DNA from: Oscillatoriales cyanobacterium RM2_1_1
Lineage (GTDB): Bacteria > Cyanobacteriota > Cyanobacteriia > Cyanobacteriales > Microcoleaceae
Reading direction: 5' to 3'
Length of the DNA stretch: 63,224 nucleotides
NCBI GenBank assembly: GCA_012033335.1
Contig: JAAURB010000018.1
Location: forward strand, 1-63,224
Shown: one piece after another, positions 25,811 through 35,318 of the stretch
Position numbering within the stretch: the first letter of the stretch is position 1
How the letters are laid out: each line of letters begins with the position of its first letter
Made by a program: the position numbers and the translations under genes
Notes under the pieces: model-generated
What the model was told of the DNA's origin: nothing
What the model saw: only the letters and a program-made list of their open reading frames with translations
Database searches by the model: none

Positions 25811-26638
25811 ATGCAAACTCTAGATCGACCCCTGACCCCTACCCAAGACAAACCATTAATCATTGCTGGAAAATCCTTTAGTTCTCGTCTGATGACCGGA
25901 ACCGGAAAGTACCGCAGCCTGAGCGAAATGCAGCAGAGCATTGCGGCGAGTGGGTGTGAAATTGTCACCGTAGCGGTGCGGCGGGTACAAACCCAGGCTC
26001 CGGGCCATGAAGGTCTGGCTGAAGCGATTGACTGGACAAAAATCTGGATGCTACCCAACACTGCCGGATGCAAGACTGCTGAAGAAGCAGTGCGGGTAGC
26101 TCGTTTAGGTCGGGAAATGGCGAAGTTACTGGGCCAGGAAGAAAATAATTTTGTCAAGCTCGAAGTCATCCCTGATGCTCGACATTTGCTCCCGGATCCT
26201 TTTGGCACCTTAGAAGCGGCAGAAATTCTAGTGCGGGAGGGATTTGCGGTATTGCCCTACATCAATGCTGATCCGCTCCTAGCCAAGCGTCTGGAGGAAG
26301 CTGGCTGTGCAACAGTCATGCCCCTGGGTTCCCCAATTGGCTCCGGTCAGGGCATTCGCAATGCTGCCAACATTGCGATCATTGTCGATAATGCCCAGGT
26401 TCCGGTTGTGGTCGATGCGGGGATTGGGGCTCCGAGTGAAGCGGCAGAGGCAATGGAAATGGGCGCGGATGCGTTACTGATCAATTCAGCGATCGCCCTG
26501 GCTCAAGATGCTGTAGCCATGGCCAGAGCCATGGGTTTAGCTACTGAGGCTGGTCGTCTGGCCTATCGGGCTGGACGAATTCCAATCAAAGACTATGCCG
26601 TGGCCTCATCTCCCCTGACTGGAACTGTGACGACTTGA
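25811..26638 (+). CDS. thiG: Thiazole synthase
   Basis: A 275-residue TIM barrel that condenses deoxyxylulose phosphate, dehydroglycine and ThiS thiocarboxylate to the thiazole of thiamine. Motifs: [40 protein letters not shown], the Schiff-base Lys in [43 protein letters not shown] and [17 protein letters not shown]. An N-terminal extension of about 15 residues precedes the core. No TPP riboswitch motif was seen upstream. A hairpin terminator shared with fba lies 40 bases downstream. Confidence 0.95.
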   Translation: MQTLDRPLTPTQDKPLIIAGKSFSSRLMTGTGKYRSLSEMQQSIAASGCEIVTVAVRRVQTQAPGHEGLAEAIDWTKIWMLPNTAGCKTAEEAVRVARLGREMAKLLGQEENNFVKLEVIPDARHLLPDPFGTLEAAEILVREGFAVLPYINADPLLAKRLEEAGCATVMPLGSPIGSGQGIRNAANIAIIVDNAQVPVVVDAGIGAPSEAAEAMEMGADALLINSAIALAQDAVAMARAMGLATEAGRLAYRAGRIPIKDYAVASSPLTGTVTT

Positions 26639-26679
26639 AGGCTGATCAAATGAAGCAACAGTAAAGCAATAGTTAAGCA

Positions 26680-26707
26680 AAAAAACCCGGCAAATCGCCG
26701 GGTTTTT
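26680..26707. terminator. Bidirectional Rho-independent terminator between thiG and fba
   Basis: AAAAACCCGGC-AAATC-GCCGGGTTTTT forms a perfect 11-bp stem with an A-run on one side and a T-run on the other, placed between two convergent genes. Confidence 0.92.
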
Positions 26708-26752
26708 GCAGTCAACTATTGAACTAACTTAAAACTCACGACCAAGCCTGGA

Positions 26753-27832
26753 CTAAACAGCAACCGCTGCTTTGGTTTTGGCGCTCAATTCACCCTTGGC
26801 ATACTTGGCTGCATACTCATCTAGGGTTTGGGCCTTGATCTTACTGGCATTACCAGCGGTACCAAACTGTTGATAGCGATCGCTACACACCTTCTGCATT
26901 AAAACAATCGAAGGCTTGAGGAAGTGACGGGGATCAAAGTTGGATGGATCCTCAACCGCCGCTTTACGGATTGCAGCAGTAATCGCCAAACGGTTATCAG
27001 TGTCAATATTGACCTTGCGAACCCCGCTCTTGATGCCCTTTTGAATTTCTTCAACAGGAACTCCGTAGGTTTCAGGAATCTTGCCACCGTACTCATTGAT
27101 CATGGCCAGCAAGTCTTCAGGAACCGAGGAAGACCCGTGCATTACCAGGTGAGTATTGGGTAAGCGGCGGTGGATTTCTTCAATCCGGCTAATGGCCAAA
27201 ACTTCACCGGTCGGCTTCCGGGTGAATTTGTATGCTCCGTGGCTAGTACCAATGGCAACCGCCAGGGCATCAACCTGGGTTCTTTCAACAAACTCAACTG
27301 CTTCATCGGGGTCGGTCAACAATTGATCCATGGACAGCTTGCCTTCTGCGCCATGGCCATCTTCCTTATCTCCCATGCCAGTTTCTAGAGATCCTAGGCA
27401 GCCCAGTTCTCCTTCAACGCTGACTCCGATAGAATGGGCAACTTTAACAACTTCAGCGGTGACCGCAACGTTGTATTCAAAGCTTGCTGGACTCTTCGCA
27501 TCCTCTTCTAGGGAACCATCCATCATGACACTGGTAAAGCCATGACGCATGGCAGAGTAGCAGGTTGCTGGAGAATTACCATGATCCTGGTGCATGGCAA
27601 TCGGAATATGGGGATAGCTTTCAACTGCTGCTTGAATTAAATGGCGTAGAAAGTACTCCCCTGCGTACTTACGAGCACCACGAGAAGCTTGTAAAATTAC
27701 AGGGCTGTCATTTTCGTCAGCAGCCTGCATAATTGCAATAATCTGCTCCAGGTTATTAACGTTATACGCAGGGATACCATATCCATGCTCTGCGGCGTGA
27801 TCGAGCAATAACCGCATAGGTACAAGCGCCAT
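26753..27832 (-). CDS. fba: Fructose-1,6-bisphosphate aldolase, class II
   Basis: A 359-residue zinc-dependent aldolase that serves glycolysis and the Calvin cycle (also making sedoheptulose bisphosphate in the family). Features: [38 protein letters not shown] with zinc-ligand His, [47 protein letters not shown] and [19 protein letters not shown]. Typical cyanobacterial length. It starts at ATG 27832 after a strong AGGAGGAG. A terminator lies beyond its stop codon. Confidence 0.96.
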   Translation of the reverse strand: MALVPMRLLLDHAAEHGYGIPAYNVNNLEQIIAIMQAADENDSPVILQASRGARKYAGEYFLRHLIQAAVESYPHIPIAMHQDHGNSPATCYSAMRHGFTSVMMDGSLEEDAKSPASFEYNVAVTAEVVKVAHSIGVSVEGELGCLGSLETGMGDKEDGHGAEGKLSMDQLLTDPDEAVEFVERTQVDALAVAIGTSHGAYKFTRKPTGEVLAISRIEEIHRRLPNTHLVMHGSSSVPEDLLAMINEYGGKIPETYGVPVEEIQKGIKSGVRKVNIDTDNRLAITAAIRKAAVEDPSNFDPRHFLKPSIVLMQKVCSDRYQQFGTAGNASKIKAQTLDEYAAKYAKGELSAKTKAAVAV

Positions 27833-28273
27833 AGAGTCTCCTCCTAAATACTATTTCTGTAAATTTCCAGATGATTCTGTTTAAAACAATCTTAAGACAA
27901 ATTCTTAAGTTATTGTAAATAATACTAGAGATCCAGGAGGGAAGGAAAGGGAAAAGTTTTTAGATTTGCCTGAAACTTTACCGAGTCTCCTCTGCAGCAT
28001 GGAGGTTGAGAGGATGGTTGAAAAGTGGGATAGGTTCCCCGCTAGTGTAGGCTTTGAAGTTCTCGTCAGGGAGAGGCTCTGGCCCAAACCTGAACTAAAA
28101 CCAAAACTAGAACACTTGATTTCAGGACTATCTATCAGACCCGATGAAAGTCCTGTGGTACAGGCAGCTTGCCTGCAGAGAAACCAAGGAGGCTGTTCTA
28201 TCTATTCGATGGATAGTCCTGAGGTATTTTTTTAAGATAGAATAAAATATTAATGACAGGTTAACCCCTGCTT
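27833..28273. other. Intergenic region between fba and tRNA-Gly
   Basis: Contains the fba promoter region (ribosome site AGGAGGAG just above its ATG) and a copy of the double-hairpin repeat at 28124-28222. Apparent frames here have no family similarity and I do not regard them as genes. Confidence 0.5.
28124..28222 (+). repeat. Double-hairpin dispersed repeat, copy D, inside an outer inverted repeat
   Basis: ATCTATCAGACCCGATGAAA, then GGTACAGGCAGCTTGCCTGC and GGAGGCTGTTC follow the order of copy C. The element is bracketed by AGGACTATCTATC (28124) and GATGGATAGTCCT (28210-28222), which pair over 12 of 13 positions, so the whole unit can form one long stem with inner hairpins. Confidence 0.75.
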
Positions 28274-28345
28274 GCGGATGTAATTCAGTGGTAGAATGTC
28301 ACCTTCCCAAGGTGAACGTCGTGGGTTCGAGTCCCATCGTCCGCT
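28274..28345 (+). tRNA. tRNA-Gly(CCC)
   Basis: A 72-nt cloverleaf: acceptor GCGGATG with CGTCCGC, anticodon stem TCACC/GGTGA with loop TTCCCAA giving CCC, T-loop GGTTCGAGTCC, discriminator T. CCA is not encoded. Confidence 0.95.
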
Positions 28346-28394
28346 TTTAACCCGACTGCTTGACCTAAGCTTTTTGAGTTGAACTTTTTGTTGA

Positions 28395-28421
28395 CTCAAA
28401 ATTTTAACTCGAAAATTTTAA
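28395..28421 (+). repeat. 13/14-bp tandem duplication
   Basis: CTCAAAATTTTAA is followed by CTCGAAAATTTTAA, between tRNA-Gly and the kinase gene. One of the short tandem duplications in this window. Confidence 0.75.
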
Positions 28422-28572
28422 CTCAACGGATGAATTCCCCGGTAGCTGGCTGAGAATCCTTGATCAAGGATGAAACCAGGTAAGATGTTGGGTGGAGTGC
28501 TTGTACTGGAATAGGCTAAGTTTGGTTAAATTTTCCAGTAGTGAGCAGTCCAAGGTTCGTCTGGCAATCTGT

Positions 28573-30062
28573 ATGAAGCTTCTCTGTACCCGCCCAAATT
28601 GTCACCGCCCCGAAAATTTTTTCACCGACCTGGATGATCAAGCCACCCTCAAAACTGTACAACAGAAGTTTTGCATGACCTGTGGAATGCCGTTAATTCT
28701 CGATGGTCGGTATTTGCCAGAGCGGTTGCTGGGGCAGGGGGGATTTGGGGCGGCATTTCTGGCGAGCGATCGCCGGTCTCCGACCCTGAGACAATGCGTG
28801 GTCAAACAATTTCAACCGGCTGGGGACTTGAGTACTCAGCAATTAGCCCTGGCTCAAAATTTATTTGAACGGGAAGCCCTGGTGCTAGATCGACTCGGCG
28901 CTCAACATCCTCAGATTCCCAATCTACTCGCTTATTTTCCCCTGGAAGCGAAGGGTTGGCAGGGCACTCAAACCCAACAGTTTTTTTACCTGGTGCAGGA
29001 ATACATTGAAGGTCAGGATCTAGAAGCAGAACTCGCAGACCGAGGAAATTTTTCTGAGTCAGAAGTCCGGGAAATTTTGCAGGAAATCCTCAAAGTGCTG
29101 GAGTTTGTCCATGATCAAGAAGTGATTCACCGAGATATCAAGCCTTCCAATATCATGCGCCATCGCAATGGTCGTCTCTATCTCCTGGACTTTGGGGCTG
29201 TAAAGCAAGTGGCTCAGGGCACTGGGGGAGGCCGATCAACCGGAATTTACTCAATGGGATTTGCTCCCCCTGAGCAAATGCGAGGTCAGAGTGTATTTCC
29301 TTCGACGGATTTATACGCTCTGGCGGTGACCTGTATTACCTTGCTGACGGGCAAACCCGCCGAGGAGTTGTACGACAGCTATGGCAATAACTGGCATTGG
29401 CGACCCCATGCTCAGGTTAGCGCCCAACTGGCTGAGATTTTAGATCGGATGTTGTTGCCGACACCGAGCGATCGCTTTGGTTCAGCCCCAGAGGTGCTAC
29501 GGGCTTTGAATGCTACGGCTCAGACCACCCTCCCCCAATCTCTGGTTCACTTTCTCAATTCCCTTCTCCATCTCCTGCTCAATCTACTCCACCGCCTATT
29601 CCTGCCACGGCTCAAGCTGCATCCCAACCCTTACCCCCACAAATCGCCTCAGGTTCTCCAATTCCTCAACCACTGCCTGCCCCATCCTCCCCTCAGTCGC
29701 CTCCCGTTCTGGCCCGTCGGCAATTTTCCACTCTAGAATGGTTGAGTGGAGCGGCTTTTACGGGTTTTGAGTTGAGTCTGCTGGTGGCCGGATTGTTGGC
29801 CATCGGAATCACCGCCCCTTTGATGATTGGATTGGTTGGTATCGGGGTGATGGCTGGGTTGGTATTTATGCAATGGCAACGGTGGATTGAACGATTTGAT
29901 CTGATCATTCTGGGGGGAATTTCCTGGGGAATTGCCCTGGTATTTGTCAGTGCTTTGCGGTCAATGCCCTATCTGGCCATTCCCCTGATGGTTGCGCTGC
30001 TATTTGTGGCGGCAACGGCCCTATTTCGGCTGATTTATCTCCTGTTGAACCGTTTATTTTGA
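28573..30062 (+). pseudogene. Ser/Thr protein kinase with a frameshift before its membrane tail
   Basis: The first frame (ATG 28573) gives a zinc-ribbon-like start (CTRPNCHRPE...CMTCGMPL), then a Hanks-type kinase: GQGGFGAAFLA, VVKQF with the ATP Lys, IHRDIKPSNIM, LLDFGAVKQ and APPEQMRG. The frame then reads a low-sense tail and stops at 29736. A Pro/Ser/Gln linker typical of these kinases (GSLSQFPSPSPAQSTPPPIP) continues in the -1 frame from about 29530, through TLEWLSGAAFTGFELSLLVA to four membrane helices and a stop at 30062. One missing base near CCACCCTCCCCC (29526-29536) explains this. Loss of the tail would leave a soluble kinase. It may also be a sequencing error. Confidence 0.85.
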
Positions 30063-30131
30063 TACTTGTTTTGGTACCTGTTTTGATTAATTTAATTTAT
30101 TTAATTTAATACTGGGGCGGCTTCAAGTCCT

Positions 30132-31006
30132 TCACTTTGCCCGGTAAGCTTTCGGTGTAAGGCCCGTCAGTTGGCGAAACTGTTTACTCAGATGGCTGTG
30201 GCTGTTAAATCCACAGAGGAAGGCAATTTCCATAATGGATTGGTCTGTTTGGTTTAATAATTGCTTGGCCCGCTCTATCCGTTGCTGGAGTAAATATTGA
30301 TAGGGAGCTATGCCAAGGGATTGCTTAAACAGATGACTGAAGTGAAATTGACTCATGTTGAGCAATTGGGCTAAGTCTGCCAGCTTGATTTCTTGATTGA
30401 GATGCTCGTTGATGTAGTCTAAAACTTGCAGCAATTGGCGTTCAGACAATCCCCCCGGGTAAGTAGTTGCCACCTGAGGCTGAGTCACTGAATAGTGTCT
30501 GAGCAGATGGATGGCTAAAATATTGGCTAAAGAATCAATGTAGAGCGCTCCTCCTGGGTTTTCCTGATTGAGTTCAGTCAGCAACATCATGCCCATCGCC
30601 TCAAGCTGAGGATCCCGCGCTCGAAATTCAGGTAGGAGTTCCAATCGATCCGGATTCATAGCCAGAGCTTCCCTGGCAACAGTTTGAATAAATTGAGCCG
30701 TAACCCGAATTTGCAGGGAATGGTCGTCCCCCTCCCACCGGGCAAAAAATGGCACCTGGGCAGGGGTGATGGAAATGTCCCCTTTCCGATACAGGCTTGT
30801 GTGGGTTTGATCGCCTTTAATCTGTAGCAGACGAATGGGGCGAGGTGAAAGGGACAGACAAATCGCATGTTCATCGCTGTAATAGGTTCTACATTCCCCT
30901 GATGGGTGTTTCCACTGCTCAACCAGAATATTGTTCCAGCCTGATTCTGACGGCCTAGAGGAGAGGGGAAAGGGGTTTCAGGATGCCGGGAAGTGTTTGT
31001 TTTCAT
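30132..31006 (-). pseudogene. AraC-family transcriptional regulator with an N-terminal frameshift
   Basis: The C-terminal half carries two AraC helix-turn-helix motifs (LADLAQLLNMSQFHFSHLFK and IMEIAFLCGFNSHSHLSKQF). The N-terminal ligand domain continues upstream in the same frame, without a start codon, as SGWNNILVEQWKHPSGECRT, YYSDEHAICLSLSPRPI and DISITPAQVPFFARWEGDDH. That frame hits TGA at 30980-30978. A start ATG at 31006 (MKTNTSRHPETP) lies in the other frame, so one base seems missing between about 30956 and 30977. It is divergent from an azoreductase gene, which it may once have controlled. Starting at GTG 30755 would keep only the DNA-binding half. Confidence 0.8.
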
Positions 31007-31169
31007 GACCCAAAGCGATTCATCTGAATCTAATTATATTTCTCCAGGGATGCCCCTTTGAATCCTGGAAAAAATAGACCGCAGGATTTTGATAGTTTCC
31101 CAGGAATCAGATAGCTGAGCCAGGGGTCGTTTCCATACCCTGAAAAGGTAGTGATTTAGACAAAGAACG

Positions 31170-31803
31170 ATGGCAAACATCCTCCACATTGATTCTAGCC
31201 CCAGAGGAGAACGATCCCGATCGCGCTCCATCACCCGAGAATTGGTTGAGCAGTGGAAACAGACCCATCCACAAGATACCGTGACTTACCGGGATCTCGG
31301 CCACAATCCCGTTCCCCCCGTGGATGAACCCTGGATCGCTGCGGCGTTTACTCCTCCTGAACAGCGATCGCCTGAACTTTGGGATGCCATTCGGATCAGC
31401 GATCAGCTAGTCGATGAATTCCTGGCGGCTGATATTTATGTTCTGGGGGTTCCCATGTATAATTTCAGTGTTCCCAGCGGCTTTAAAGCATATATCGATC
31501 AGATTGTCCGGGTAGGACGAACCGTTGCCTTTGAGTCAAATAACGAGGCCAATGTCTTTACACCCCTCGTATTGGGAAAGAAAATGTTTATTGTCGAAGC
31601 CCGAGGGGATTCTGGCTTTCAACCGGGGGGGCCCTATGAGAAGATGAATTACCATGATCCTTATGGTAATAGTCTTTGGATTCATCGGGATTACGGATAT
31701 CAGCTTTATTCACGTCGAAAATGATGAGTATGGCGGGAGCAAGTTAACAGAGTCCATCGCCCGTGCCCGCCACCAAATTGCTGAATTAATCAAGCTAAGT
31801 TAG
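31170..31803 (+). pseudogene. FMN-dependent NADH-azoreductase (AzoR/AcpD type), frameshifted
   Basis: The first frame (ATG 31170) shows the flavodoxin-like start ILHIDSSPRGERSRSRSITR, then VLGVPMYNFSVPSGFKAYID and VRVGRTVAF, and stops at 31724. The usual end of the family, VFGFIGITDISFIHVENDEY then GGSKLTESIARARHQIAELI, is read in the +1 frame from about 31670 to TAG at 31801-31803. One extra base around GGTAATAGTC explains it. The enzyme family reduces quinones and azo compounds. The break removes about 40 residues. Confidence 0.85.
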
Positions 31804-31818
31804 TGAAAAACTAAAGTA

Positions 31819-32238
31819 ATGATGATTTCAACCCTGCAAACTCCCCCTATGACCCCGGCGCTTTGGGGTCTGGTCATTTTCATCCTCTGGATAATCGCTG
31901 TGGTTGTTGGTTTAATAACCGTCCGGATCCGGCATTTGTCCGCTGGGGGTTCACCCAAGGATTTTGGTACACCAGATGATGCAAGCTTGCTCTGGCGGCT
32001 GTTTCGGGTTCAGTCCAACCTGGTAGAAAACCTGCCGCTGTACCTTGGGGTGGTGTTGCTCCTGACGGTTCGAGGGGTTTCGGGAATTGAAGTCAATGGC
32101 CTAGTTGGTGTGTATATTGGGGCTCGGCTGGTGCATTCCGGGATTCACATCGCCGGTCTCAATCCCATCTTTCGGGTGGTGTGTTTGGGAATTCAGTTCA
32201 TCTGTCTGATGGTGTTGACGGTTCTGGCTGTTTTCTAG
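31819..32238 (+). CDS. MAPEG-family membrane protein
   Basis: A 139-residue protein with four predicted membrane helices (about residues 14-34, 70-90, 95-110, 116-138). The block LWRLFRVQSNLVENLPLYLG has the R-x-x-N-x-x-E-N signature of the MAPEG family (membrane proteins in eicosanoid and glutathione metabolism). Prokaryotic members are often glutathione-linked detoxification proteins. It is the only clearly intact gene in the decaying stretch between 28.5 and 34.6 kb. It starts 16 bases after the restored azoreductase frame, and could have been in one operon with it. Confidence 0.88.
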   Translation: MMISTLQTPPMTPALWGLVIFILWIIAVVVGLITVRIRHLSAGGSPKDFGTPDDASLLWRLFRVQSNLVENLPLYLGVVLLLTVRGVSGIEVNGLVGVYIGARLVHSGIHIAGLNPIFRVVCLGIQFICLMVLTVLAVF

Positions 32239-32290
32239 GGGCGACTTCCTAGGAGCAACTTTACTAAAGGCAACTTTCTAGGGGTAACAT
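32235..32290 (+). repeat. Four imperfect tandem units of 14-15 bp
   Basis: Units start at 32235, 32249, 32264 and 32278: CTAGGGGCGACTTC, CTAGGAGCAACTTTA, CTAAAGGCAACTTT and CTAGGGGTAAC. The first contains the stop codon of the MAPEG gene. It is the longest array of the short tandem class seen here. Confidence 0.85.
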
Positions 32291-32359
32291 AGCCGCTAAT
32301 TCCAGTGATCTCACCCCAGTACTCTAAGGATAATCTTGACGGTCATTACAGGAGGTTTG

Positions 32360-32542
32360 ATGACAATAGACAATCCACTTTTTATCTTAAAACTTTTTTC
32401 ACTGCTGGGTTGCGGACTAGTTGCCGGGGTCTTCTTTGCATTTTCCACCTTTGTGATGGGGGCTCTGGCCCGCCTCGAACCCAGCTAAGGTATTGCGGCG
32501 ATGCAATCAATCAATATCACGGTGATCAATAGAAACCCCTAA
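32360..32542 (+). pseudogene. DUF1772 (anthrone oxygenase-like) membrane protein remnant
   Basis: After a good GGAGG site, ATG 32360 opens MTIDNPLFILKLFSLLGCGL followed by VAGVFFAFSTFVMGALARLE, the start of a DUF1772 protein. A stop TAA at 32486 sits where homologues usually have Gln; reading on gives GIAAMQSINITVIN, again DUF1772. The match ends at about 32530, where a different remnant begins on the other strand. The rest of the about 150-residue protein is gone. Confidence 0.8.
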
Positions 32543-32640
32543 AATCCCCTTGTAATACTCAGTCTGAGCCTCATACCGAAATGCCTGATTGATCTCCTCT
32601 ACGGTCGTGGCTTTGTCAGTTAAGACTTTATCAACCTCTG
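32525..32640 (-). pseudogene. Probable fragment of glyceraldehyde-3-phosphate dehydrogenase
   Basis: On the minus strand, a frame without a start codon reads EVDKVLTDKATTVEEINQAF then RYEAQTEYYKGILGVS before a stop. GAPDH C-terminal domains read similarly (K-x-T-T-x-E-E-x-N-x-A-F ... L-K-G-I-L-G). The fragment is about 35 residues of a 340-residue enzyme. The identification rests on this short match only. Confidence 0.45.
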
Positions 32641-32689
32641 AAAATAGGATTCCTCTGTCCAGGGTAGGAGAAACTCTTAAAATTTTGCA

Positions 32690-33060
32690 GCCCTAGCCCG
32701 GCATCAGTGATCTCAGGTTGCTAGCCACCAGACTCCCCTGCTGAAACGCAGCTTGAGCTATGGCTGGAACTTGTTGGCCCGACGGTTACGAATGTCTGCT
32801 AGATCTCCGACAGCGAAAACCTCTGGATTATCCATTTCCAGGGCTGGGTTCCAACCGCTCCAATTACTAAATCTACGGGTGATTTTTCAAGTTGATTGGG
32901 GTGATTTTGCAGATTGTTCTGAGGATGAAGAAGATGGTCTTGACTCAAGGCGGCGACAGTGGTTTGAAATTTTAACTGAATGCCACGTCGAGCCAGGGAT
33001 TGGTGGGCAACTCGACGGGGAAACGGAGCAAAATCCTGCAGAATCTGAAGTGATCAGTTC
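32690..33060 (-). pseudogene. Type II NADH dehydrogenase (NDH-2-like) remnant, several lesions
   Basis: Pieces in different frames on the minus strand read ILQDFAPFPRRVAHQSLARR, GIQLKFQTTVAAL, LVIGAVGTQPWKW, DNPEVFAVGDLADIRNRRAN and VPAIAQAAFQQGSLVASNLR. These are the order and motifs of an NAD(P)/FAD-dependent NDH-2: second GxGxxG region tail, the VGD FAD motif, then PA-x-AQ-A-FQQ. At least two frame changes and missing N- and C-terminal parts show that it is dead. Confidence 0.75.
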
Positions 33061-33068
33061 ACTCCTGC

Positions 33069-34573
33069 TCAACTCAGTCGCTCAACCAGATGATCTCCAA
33101 CCCGCAGGGCATTAGCAATCACCGTCAGGGCAGGGCCCATACTCGACATCGACGGAAAGAAACTGCTATCCACGACATAGAGGTTGTCAATCTCATGGGT
33201 ACGACAATTGAGATCCAGGACAGAAGTTGCCGGGTCATCTCCAAACCGACAGGTACCACACTGATGGGCCACAACCTGAATTGGCGTTTCGCCATGGGGA
33301 TAGGCACTGCTGCGCTGATCCGTTGCTTTATCGGCTGCCTTGAGAACATCCTTCCAGCGATAAATTAACCGATCATGGGCTTCTAAATTATTGGGTTTGT
33401 AGTCCAGATAGAGCTTGCCATTTTCGATCCGAACCCGGTTATTGGGGTCAGGCAAAACCTCAGTTTGAGCCCACCAACCAATAGAGCTCATTGCCAATTG
33501 CTTCAATCCAAACCCCGGCATGACCTTTGCCAGCACGGACAATAACGGCGGCGACTCAGCATAGATCACATCCTGGAGCAATCCCCCTGTATTCTGGATA
33601 TGGCCCATGGGATAGCAAAATTTTCATCACCCCAGTAGAAATCATTGACGCTGACAGAGCGCCGAAAGGTGCCGGAGTTGGATTTGCCGTCTCGCTGCAC
33701 AATCGCCGTCATCAGGTGCTTCATCAGGTTGCGGCCCACCAGACCTGAACCATTAGCCAATCCATCCGGGTGCTTTTCATTGGCGGATTGCAGCATCAAA
33801 GCCGCAGAGTTAATCGCGCCGCAGGCCAGCACAACAACATCGGCGAGGAAAAGATGGGGATTGCCATTGATTTCTGCCTGAACGGCTTTGATCATCTGCC
33901 CGGAAGAATTGGTGTGTAGACTGACCACCTTGGCCGACGTGATCAAGGTGACATTGGGGGACTTGAGGACAGGCTCAATCCCGAATACCTCCGAGTCCCC
34001 CGTTGGGTCATCGTCCTGGCGGGTCAGGGTCAGGGGTAAGGTTGTCGGATGGAGACCCTGTTGAGCGATCGCTTCGGTTAAGGTTTGAATTCGAGGTTCA
34101 TGGTCAGGGGCGGGATAGGGATAGTCCTGACTATGGGAGGGTTCTGTGGGATCATGGGCTGTGTTTCCATGAACCCTGTATAACTGCTCGGCAGCGGAAT
34201 AGTAAGGCTCAAAGTCATTGTATTTCAAGCACCATTCTGGGGAAATTCCGTTTTGATGTTTGACGGTTTCAAAATCCCGCGATCGCATCCGCTGTAGAAC
34301 AGCCCCATAAATTTTGGTATTGCCTCCCACCGCATAGTTGGTCTGGGGTGAAAAGGGCTCTCCCATGCTGTCATACCATTGTTCTGGGGCATGGTAACGT
34401 TCCCGCTTGAATACATCTACACTGGTACGGTTTTGTTCTTCGAGGGCCATAAAGTCTCCCCGTTCTAAAATCAAAATCTTTTTGCCGGTGGGAGCCAGTT
34501 TATGGGCAATAGTGCCGCCCCCGGCTCCGGTGCCAATGACAATTACGTCGTAGTATTGATCGTCAATAATCAT
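33069..34573 (-). pseudogene. GMC oxidoreductase with one frameshift
   Basis: The first frame (ATG 34573) gives the FAD-binding start YYDVIVIGTGAGGGTIAHKL, LILERGDF, NYAVGGNTKIYGAVLQRMR and VVVLACGAINSAALML. It loses homology after SVNDFYWGDENFAI. The continuation MGHIQNTGGLLQDVIYAESP is in another frame and runs through VVAHQCGTCRFGDDPATSVL to DSSFFPSMSSMGPALTVIAN and a stop at 33069. One missing base near 33611-33618 reconciles the two: DENFAYPMGHIQ. The intact enzyme would be about 500 residues and oxidise an alcohol or sugar. It lies downstream of the oxidase operon on the same strand. Confidence 0.88.
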
Positions 34574-34703
34574 GGGGATTGCTTAGAAGGATTTTTTTTA
34601 GGACTACATCTCTAAAGGCGGTTTGGGTCAACTCAACCGATTGAAATTGATAGCCTGCCAGTTCGGGTTGACCAATCCGCTCAGAAAAGCTTGCAAAAGA
34701 GAT

Positions 34704-35318
34704 CTATTGCCAGACATAAATCAGAATAAACAAAATAATCCAGATCACATCGACAAAGTGCCAGAACAGTGAGGTTTCAATCACCCCGACTTCACCATTG
34801 TCATAATTTCCCGGCAGAAAAGAGCGAAACAGCATATACAACTGCAACAACACCCCCGTCAGAACATGTAATCCATGGAATCCAGTCAGCAGATAGAAAC
34901 TGCCGCCGAACACCCCAGAGGTAAAGCCAAAGTCCAGCCCGCTCCATTCCCGGGCCTGACCATAGAGGAAGTAGCTGCCCATGGCCATAGTCAGCAGCCA
35001 GAAAAATCGGAATCCCCAGAGATTTTTCCGATGGAGAAACCGTTCAGCGATGTAAATCACGAAGCTACTAGAAACCAGAATGACAGTATTGATCGCCGGT
35101 TCTCGGATGTCTAAACCTTCAACCCCTGCCGGCAGCCAGTCAGACGTTGTGGTCTTATAAACGATGTAGCCGACAAAGAAACTGAGAAAGATAATACTTT
35201 CAGAGAGTAAAAATATGGTGAAGCCAAATAGACTGCTGTCTGCTTCATCGTGGCCATGACCTGCCCCATGGGCCGGGGCAATTTCAGGGGCGGGAGATTC
35301 AAGGTTAATACTACTCAT
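34704..35318 (-). CDS. ctaE: Heme-copper oxidase subunit III (ARTO operon)
   Basis: A 204-residue protein with five membrane helices. Blocks LFGFTIFLLSESIIFLSFFV, TVILVSSSFVIYIAERFL, FYLLTGFHGLHVLTGVLLQL and ETSLFWHFVDVIWIILFILI match cytochrome oxidase subunit III, including the FHGLHV His and the HFVD motif. It overlaps ctaD by eight bases and ends the operon. Confidence 0.95.
   Translation of the reverse strand: MSSINLESPAPEIAPAHGAGHGHDEADSSLFGFTIFLLSESIIFLSFFVGYIVYKTTTSDWLPAGVEGLDIREPAINTVILVSSSFVIYIAERFLHRKNLWGFRFFWLLTMAMGSYFLYGQAREWSGLDFGFTSGVFGGSFYLLTGFHGLHVLTGVLLQLYMLFRSFLPGNYDNGEVGVIETSLFWHFVDVIWIILFILIYVWQ

Noticed and set aside
27966-28235. 89-residue open frame between fba and tRNA-Gly
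   Set aside because: Runs through the double-hairpin repeat and shows no protein-like conservation.
29520-29740. Programmed ribosomal frameshift in the kinase gene
   Set aside because: No slippery heptamer with a downstream structure is visible; a C-run indel is simpler. Kept only as an alternative.
30755-30757. GTG at 30755 as the true start of the AraC protein
   Set aside because: The upstream frame continues with clear AraC N-terminal domain sequence, so this start would be internal.
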